From the NCBI GenBank assembly GCA_016789405.1, contig JAEUPQ010000030.1, positions 1 through 47,877 on the forward strand: a DNA stretch of 47,877 nucleotides. The letters are read 5' to 3'. Origin of the DNA: Lysobacteraceae bacterium. GTDB lineage: Bacteria > Pseudomonadota > Gammaproteobacteria > Xanthomonadales > Xanthomonadaceae. Positions 44,651 to 47,877 of this stretch are shown here, in pieces. The position numbers were made by a program, and so were the translations under genes. The notes below the pieces were generated by a model, which was not told the DNA's origin, made no database searches, and worked only from the letters and a program-made list of their open reading frames with translations. How positions within the stretch are numbered: position 1 is the first letter of the stretch; the number at the start of each line of letters is the position of its first letter.

Positions 44651-45313
44651 GTGAGCAAGACAATGTCCGAACACAACATCTCGGCGACCAGCCGCAAGGA
44701 CGAGGGGAAAGGTGCGAGCCGCCGCCTGCGTCATGCCGGCCTGATCCCCGCCGTCATCTACGGTGGCGAAGCCGCCCCGCAGAGCATCCAGCTCGAGCAC
44801 GAGAAGACCTGGCTGGCCAGCCAGCACGAGTGGTTCTACTCGTCGATCATCGACCTGAGCGTCGACGGCAAGGTCCAGAAGGCCCTGCTGCGCGACATCC
44901 AGCGCCATCCGTTCAAGCAGATCATCATGCACATCGACTTCCAGCGCGTCGATGAGAGCAAGGCGCTGCGCACCGCCGTGCCGCTGCACTTCGTCAACGA
45001 AGACAAGTCGCCGGCCGGCAAGTCGGCCGAAGTCGTCGTGACCCACGAGCTGAACGAAGTCGTGGTCGAGTGCCTGCCGAAGGACCTGCCGGAGTTCATC
45101 GAGATCGACCTGGCCGACCTGGCCGTCGGCGCGATCGTCCACCTGTCCGACCTCAAGCTGCCGGCTGGCGTCTCGATTCCGGAACTGAAGCTCGGCAAGG
45201 AACACGACCTCGCCGTCGTGATCGCCAAGCACGGCAAGGAAGAGGCCGATGCCGAAGCCGCGCCGGCCGCCGAAGTGCCGGCGTCGAAGGTCTCCAAGAA
45301 GGACCAGAAGTAA
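44651..45313 (+). CDS. rplY: 50S ribosomal protein L25 (CTC form)
   Basis: The gene encodes 220 residues. An L25 domain that binds 5S rRNA (KGASRRLRHAGLIPAVIYGG, HPFKQIIMHIDFQRV) is followed by a TL5/CTC C-terminal beta domain and an acidic Ala/Glu tail. GTG 44651 (MSKTMSEHN) is preferred because related proteins begin MAKT; ATG 44663 is the other option, and neither has a good ribosome site. Between prs and this gene are short hairpins, such as CTCCCC/GGGGAG (44593-44612), that might form a leader structure. Confidence 0.95.
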   Translation: MSKTMSEHNISATSRKDEGKGASRRLRHAGLIPAVIYGGEAAPQSIQLEHEKTWLASQHEWFYSSIIDLSVDGKVQKALLRDIQRHPFKQIIMHIDFQRVDESKALRTAVPLHFVNEDKSPAGKSAEVVVTHELNEVVVECLPKDLPEFIEIDLADLAVGAIVHLSDLKLPAGVSIPELKLGKEHDLAVVIAKHGKEEADAEAAPAAEVPASKVSKKDQK

Positions 45314-45370
45314 TCGCCCTGCGGCGGCGCGCCTCCGGGCGCCCCGTCGCAGCGATCTTCGCGACTTCCG

Positions 45371-45949
45371 ATGGCAGGCCTTCGCCTCATCGTCGGGCTC
45401 GGCAACCCCGGCCCCGAACACGCCCGAACCCGGCACAACGCCGGGTTCTGGTTTGTGGACGCCCTCGCGCAGCAGTGCGGGGCGCGTTTCGGTCTGGAGA
45501 GCAAGCTGTTCGGCGAGACCGCGAAGGTCGAGGTCGCCGGCCAGTCGGTCTGGCTGCTCAAACCGGCCACCTTCATGAACCTCAGCGGCAAGTCGATCAC
45601 CGCCGCGCTGCGCTACTGGAAGATCGAACCCGAGGAAATGCTGGTCGCCCACGACGAGCTGGATCTCCCGCCCGGCGTTGCGCGCTTCAAGTTCGACGGC
45701 GGCCACGGCGGCCAGAACGGCCTGCGCGACACCATCCAGCTGCTGGGTCACGGCAAGTTCCACCGCCTGCGCGTCGCCATCGGCCACCCGGGTCACAAGG
45801 ACAAGGTCACGCCATGGGTGCTGGGTCGTCCCGGCAAGGACGACGAAGCCCTGATCCTGCGCGCGATCGACGACGCGCTGTCCGCATTGCCGCTGGCGGT
45901 GCAGGGCAATTTCATGGATGCGATGACGAAACTCCACACGCCCAAATGA
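45371..45949 (+). CDS. pth: Peptidyl-tRNA hydrolase
   Basis: A 192-residue Pth that frees tRNA from prematurely released peptidyl-tRNA. The catalytic histidine is in RTRHNAGFW, with the family segments [37 protein letters not shown] and [11 protein letters not shown]. It follows rplY by 57 bp and precedes ychF, the order seen across gammaproteobacteria. A long perfect inverted repeat separates it from ychF. Confidence 0.97.
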   Translation: MAGLRLIVGLGNPGPEHARTRHNAGFWFVDALAQQCGARFGLESKLFGETAKVEVAGQSVWLLKPATFMNLSGKSITAALRYWKIEPEEMLVAHDELDLPPGVARFKFDGGHGGQNGLRDTIQLLGHGKFHRLRVAIGHPGHKDKVTPWVLGRPGKDDEALILRAIDDALSALPLAVQGNFMDAMTKLHTPK

Positions 45950-45952
45950 GTC

Positions 45953-45994
45953 CAGACGTCGGCGGCCTGGCCTGCGCCCGGCCGCCGACGTCTG
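45953..45994. repeat. Perfect 15-bp inverted repeat between pth and ychF
   Basis: CAGACGTCGGCGGCC and GGCCGCCGACGTCTG flank a 12-nt loop 3 bp after the pth stop and 22 bp before ychF. As RNA it would be a very stable hairpin. Lack of a U-tract argues for mRNA stabilisation, processing or attenuation rather than simple termination. Confidence 0.85.
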
Positions 45995-46016
45995 CATTCC
46001 GGACAGGACAACAACC

Positions 46017-47108
46017 ATGGGCATCAAATGCGGCATCGTCGGCCTGCCGAACGTCGGCAAGTCGACCCTGTTCAACGCGCTGACCAAGGCGGGCATCGCT
46101 GCGGCCAACTTCCCCTTCTGCACGATCGAGCCCAACGTCGGCGTGGTGCCGGTGCCGGATCCGCGCCTGAACGCGCTGTCCGAGATCGTGAAGCCGCAGA
46201 AGTGCATTCCGACGGCGGTCGAGTTCGTCGACATCGCCGGCCTCGTCGCCGGCGCGGCCAGCGGCGAAGGCCTCGGCAACAAGTTCCTCGCGCACATCCG
46301 CGAAGTCGACGCGATCACCCACGTCGTCCGCTGCTTCGAGAATCCTGACGTCATCCACGTCAACAACAAGGTCGACCCGATCGCCGACATCGAGACGATC
46401 GACACCGAGCTGGCGCTGGCCGACCTGGAGTCGGTCGACAAGGCCCTGCAGCGCGCCGAGCGTTCCGCCAAGACCGGCGACAAGGACGCGAAGGCGCGCG
46501 CCGAAATCCTCGGCCGCATCCGCGTGGGCCTGGACGACGGCAAGCCGGCGCGTTCGCTGGGTCTGTCCGATGAGGACAGGCTCGCCGTCCGCGACCTGTT
46601 CCTGCTCACCCTCAAGCCGGTGATGTACGTCGCCAACGTGCTGGAAGACGGTTTCGAGAACAATCCGCACCTCGACGCCGTGCGCGCCCGTGCGGCGGGC
46701 GAGGGCGCCGAGGTGGTGCCGGTGTCGGCGGCCATCGAGGAAGAGCTCAGCCAGCTCGACGACGCCGATCGCGACACCTTCCTGGCCGACCTCGGCCTCG
46801 AAGAGCCCGGCCTGAACCGCGTGATCCGTGCCGCCTACAAGCTGCTCGGCCTGCAGACCTATTTCACCGCCGGCGTGAAGGAAGTCCGGGCCTGGACGGT
46901 CCGCGCCGGATCCACGGCGCCGCAGGCCGCCGCGGTGATCCACACCGATTTCGAGAAGGGCTTCATCCGCGCCGAGACCATCGCCTACGACGACTACATC
47001 AAGTACCGCGGCGAGTCCGGGGCGCGCGACGCCGGGCGCCTGCGCCTCGAGGGCAAGGAATACCGGGTGCAGGAAGGCGACGTGCTGCACTTCCGCTTCA
47101 ACGTCTGA
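46017..47108 (+). CDS. ychF: Redox-regulated ATPase YchF (Obg-like)
   Basis: A 363-residue YchF/OLA1 P-loop protein. G1 is [10 protein letters not shown]3 is [20 protein letters not shown], and the G4 position reads NVLED, a non-NKxD form as in this ATP-preferring group. The C-terminal TGS domain ends LHFRFNV. YchF binds ribosomes and affects translation and the oxidative stress response. It begins 67 bp after pth, downstream of a strong hairpin. Confidence 0.97.
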   Translation: MGIKCGIVGLPNVGKSTLFNALTKAGIAAANFPFCTIEPNVGVVPVPDPRLNALSEIVKPQKCIPTAVEFVDIAGLVAGAASGEGLGNKFLAHIREVDAITHVVRCFENPDVIHVNNKVDPIADIETIDTELALADLESVDKALQRAERSAKTGDKDAKARAEILGRIRVGLDDGKPARSLGLSDEDRLAVRDLFLLTLKPVMYVANVLEDGFENNPHLDAVRARAAGEGAEVVPVSAAIEEELSQLDDADRDTFLADLGLEEPGLNRVIRAAYKLLGLQTYFTAGVKEVRAWTVRAGSTAPQAAAVIHTDFEKGFIRAETIAYDDYIKYRGESGARDAGRLRLEGKEYRVQEGDVLHFRFNV

Positions 47109-47254
47109 GCGAAGGAGGGGCGGCGGGCCGTCTGCCGGCGTGGCCGCGGGTGTTCCGCGCCCCGGCTTTCACGTATCATTGCGCCCCCGCGATCGTGCGC
47201 TGCCGGCCCGGCGGCGCGAGGGGCTCCGAAAGGATGGGAATCGGCATTTTCCCG

Positions 47255-47283
47255 TTGACATCCTCTCGATCCCCGGTCAGAAT
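47255..47283 (+). promoter_or_regulatory. Promoter of the tRNA-Tyr-Gly-Thr-tuf operon
   Basis: A perfect TTGACA (47255-47260) is spaced 17 bp from CAGAAT (47278-47283). Transcription would start near 47290, about 40 bp before tRNA-Tyr. A TATCAT at 47174-47179 is a further, weaker -10 candidate in the same 222-bp gap. Confidence 0.65.
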
Positions 47284-47330
47284 TTCGGGCTGTTTTCACC
47301 GTGTTGTGTTTTACCGGACGTTGTTCAGCC

Positions 47331-47416
47331 GGAGGGATACCCAAGCGGCCAACGGGGGCAGACTGTAAATCTGCTGGCTTACGCCTTCGGTGGTTCGAAT
47401 CCACCTCCCTCCACCA
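47331..47416 (+). tRNA. tRNA-Tyr (anticodon GTA)
   Basis: Acceptor GGAGGGA pairs with TCCCTCC, then A and an encoded CCA. The anticodon arm GCAGA-CTGTAAA-TCTGC gives GTA. A long class II variable arm is present, as expected for tRNA-Tyr. Confidence 0.96.
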
Positions 47417-47469
47417 TCTCAAGGGCGTTCGTCGCCGGGGTGTGCTGAAGAAAGTCCGTTCCGCAAGAT

Positions 47470-47543
<74 letters not shown>

Positions 47544-47613
47544 TTGCGGCGCCATCGACACTCCGCTTGCGGAACTTGATCCGGAATGACCAAATCCGGA
47601 TGACCACATCGCT

Positions 47614-47689
47614 GCTCACGTAGCTCAGTCGGTAGAGCACCTCCTTGGTAAGGAGGAGGTCGAAGGTTCGATTCCTTTCGTGAGCACCA
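47614..47689 (+). tRNA. tRNA-Thr (anticodon GGT)
   Basis: Acceptor GCTCACG pairs with CGTGAGC, then A and CCA. The anticodon arm CTCCT-TGGTA-AGGAG region places GGT at the anticodon. The gene lies 41 bp before tuf. Confidence 0.96.
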
Positions 47690-47730
47690 CCCCTTCGTTA
47701 AACCCAAATTGAGTTCAAAGAGAAGCAATC

Positions 47731-47877
47731 ATGGCCAAGGGTAAGTTCGAGCGCACCAAGCCGCACGTGAACGTGGGCACGATCGGTCACGTTGACCACG
47801 GCAAGACGACGCTGACGGCGGCGCTGACGAAGATCGGCGCGGAGCGTTTCGGCGGCGAGTTCAAGGCGTACGACGCG
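47731..47877 (+). CDS. tuf: Elongation factor Tu, 5' part
   Basis: The first 49 codons are present, [20 protein letters not shown] onward, including the P-loop GHVDHGKT and the start of the switch I region. The gene runs off the right end of the window. EF-Tu delivers aminoacyl-tRNA to the ribosome. The order tRNA-Tyr, Gly, Thr, tuf is the classic tufB operon, and secE and nusG are expected next. A purine-rich AGAGAAG precedes the start. Confidence 0.97.
   Translation, partial: MAKGKFERTKPHVNVGTIGHVDHGKTTLTAALTKIGAERFGGEFKAYDA

Overview
The window reads as chromosomal DNA from a high-GC gammaproteobacterium of the Xanthomonadaceae/Lysobacteraceae (Lysobacter, Luteimonas, Stenotrophomonas or Xanthomonas relatives). 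Four things point there. A protein carries the XVIPCD C-terminal signal of the Xanthomonadales bacteria-killing type IV secretion system. A secreted M14 carboxypeptidase has the PKD plus P-domain tail common in Lysobacter-like predators. The ArsR regulator closely matches Xylella BigR. The housekeeping order (hemA-prfA beside TPR-lolB-ispE-tRNA-Gln-prs-rplY-pth-ychF, then tRNA-Tyr/Gly/Thr-tuf) fits the group. No insertion sequence, integrase or CRISPR array was seen. Most of the window is core chromosome, with accessory patches at 0.2-4.2 kb, 9.5-11.8 kb and 15-24 kb.

Layout. 1-180: end of an rRNA operon (5S rRNA and terminator). 0.28-2.62 kb: putative T4SS effector with six near-identical 54-residue repeats. 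2.67-4.15 kb: an eight-helix membrane protein and a two-domain hypothetical protein. 4.3-9.4 kb: ETF-ubiquinone oxidoreductase, AlkB-like dioxygenase, rpoZ and spoT. 9.5-11.8 kb: secreted zinc carboxypeptidase. 12.3-14.9 kb: RidA and recG. 15-24 kb: a sulfur-stress region. A rhodanese and a BigR-type repressor are read leftward. A tightly packed operon (DUF2892 protein, RND adaptor lipoprotein, RND pump, OsmC, thioredoxin 2, DUF442 phosphatase-like lipoprotein) is read rightward. A peroxiredoxin-like protein lacking its cysteine and an ETHE1-like metallo-beta-lactamase-fold protein follow. 24-28.2 kb: nucleoside hydrolase, L31 type B, citrate synthase, secreted alpha/beta hydrolase. 28.2-33.3 kb: Dps, HrpA helicase, a small secreted cysteine protein. 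33.5-37.5 kb: YIP1 protein and a MacAB-like ABC exporter. 37.5-47.1 kb: prfA, hemA, TPR protein, lolB, ispE, tRNA-Gln, prs, rplY, pth, ychF. 47.2-47.9 kb: tRNA-Tyr, tRNA-Gly, tRNA-Thr and the first 49 codons of tuf.

The most interesting unit is the 15-24 kb region. A two-cysteine ArsR repressor is translationally coupled to a rhodanese. It faces a 24-bp near-palindrome that overlaps the promoter of an operon joining persulfide-type enzymes to a complete RND pump and adaptor. This looks like a combined sensing, detoxification and efflux module for reactive sulfur or thiol-reactive compounds; the substrate is inferred, not shown. The second candidate is the repeat-built XVIPCD protein, which has no recognisable toxin domain and no lipoprotein immunity gene beside it.
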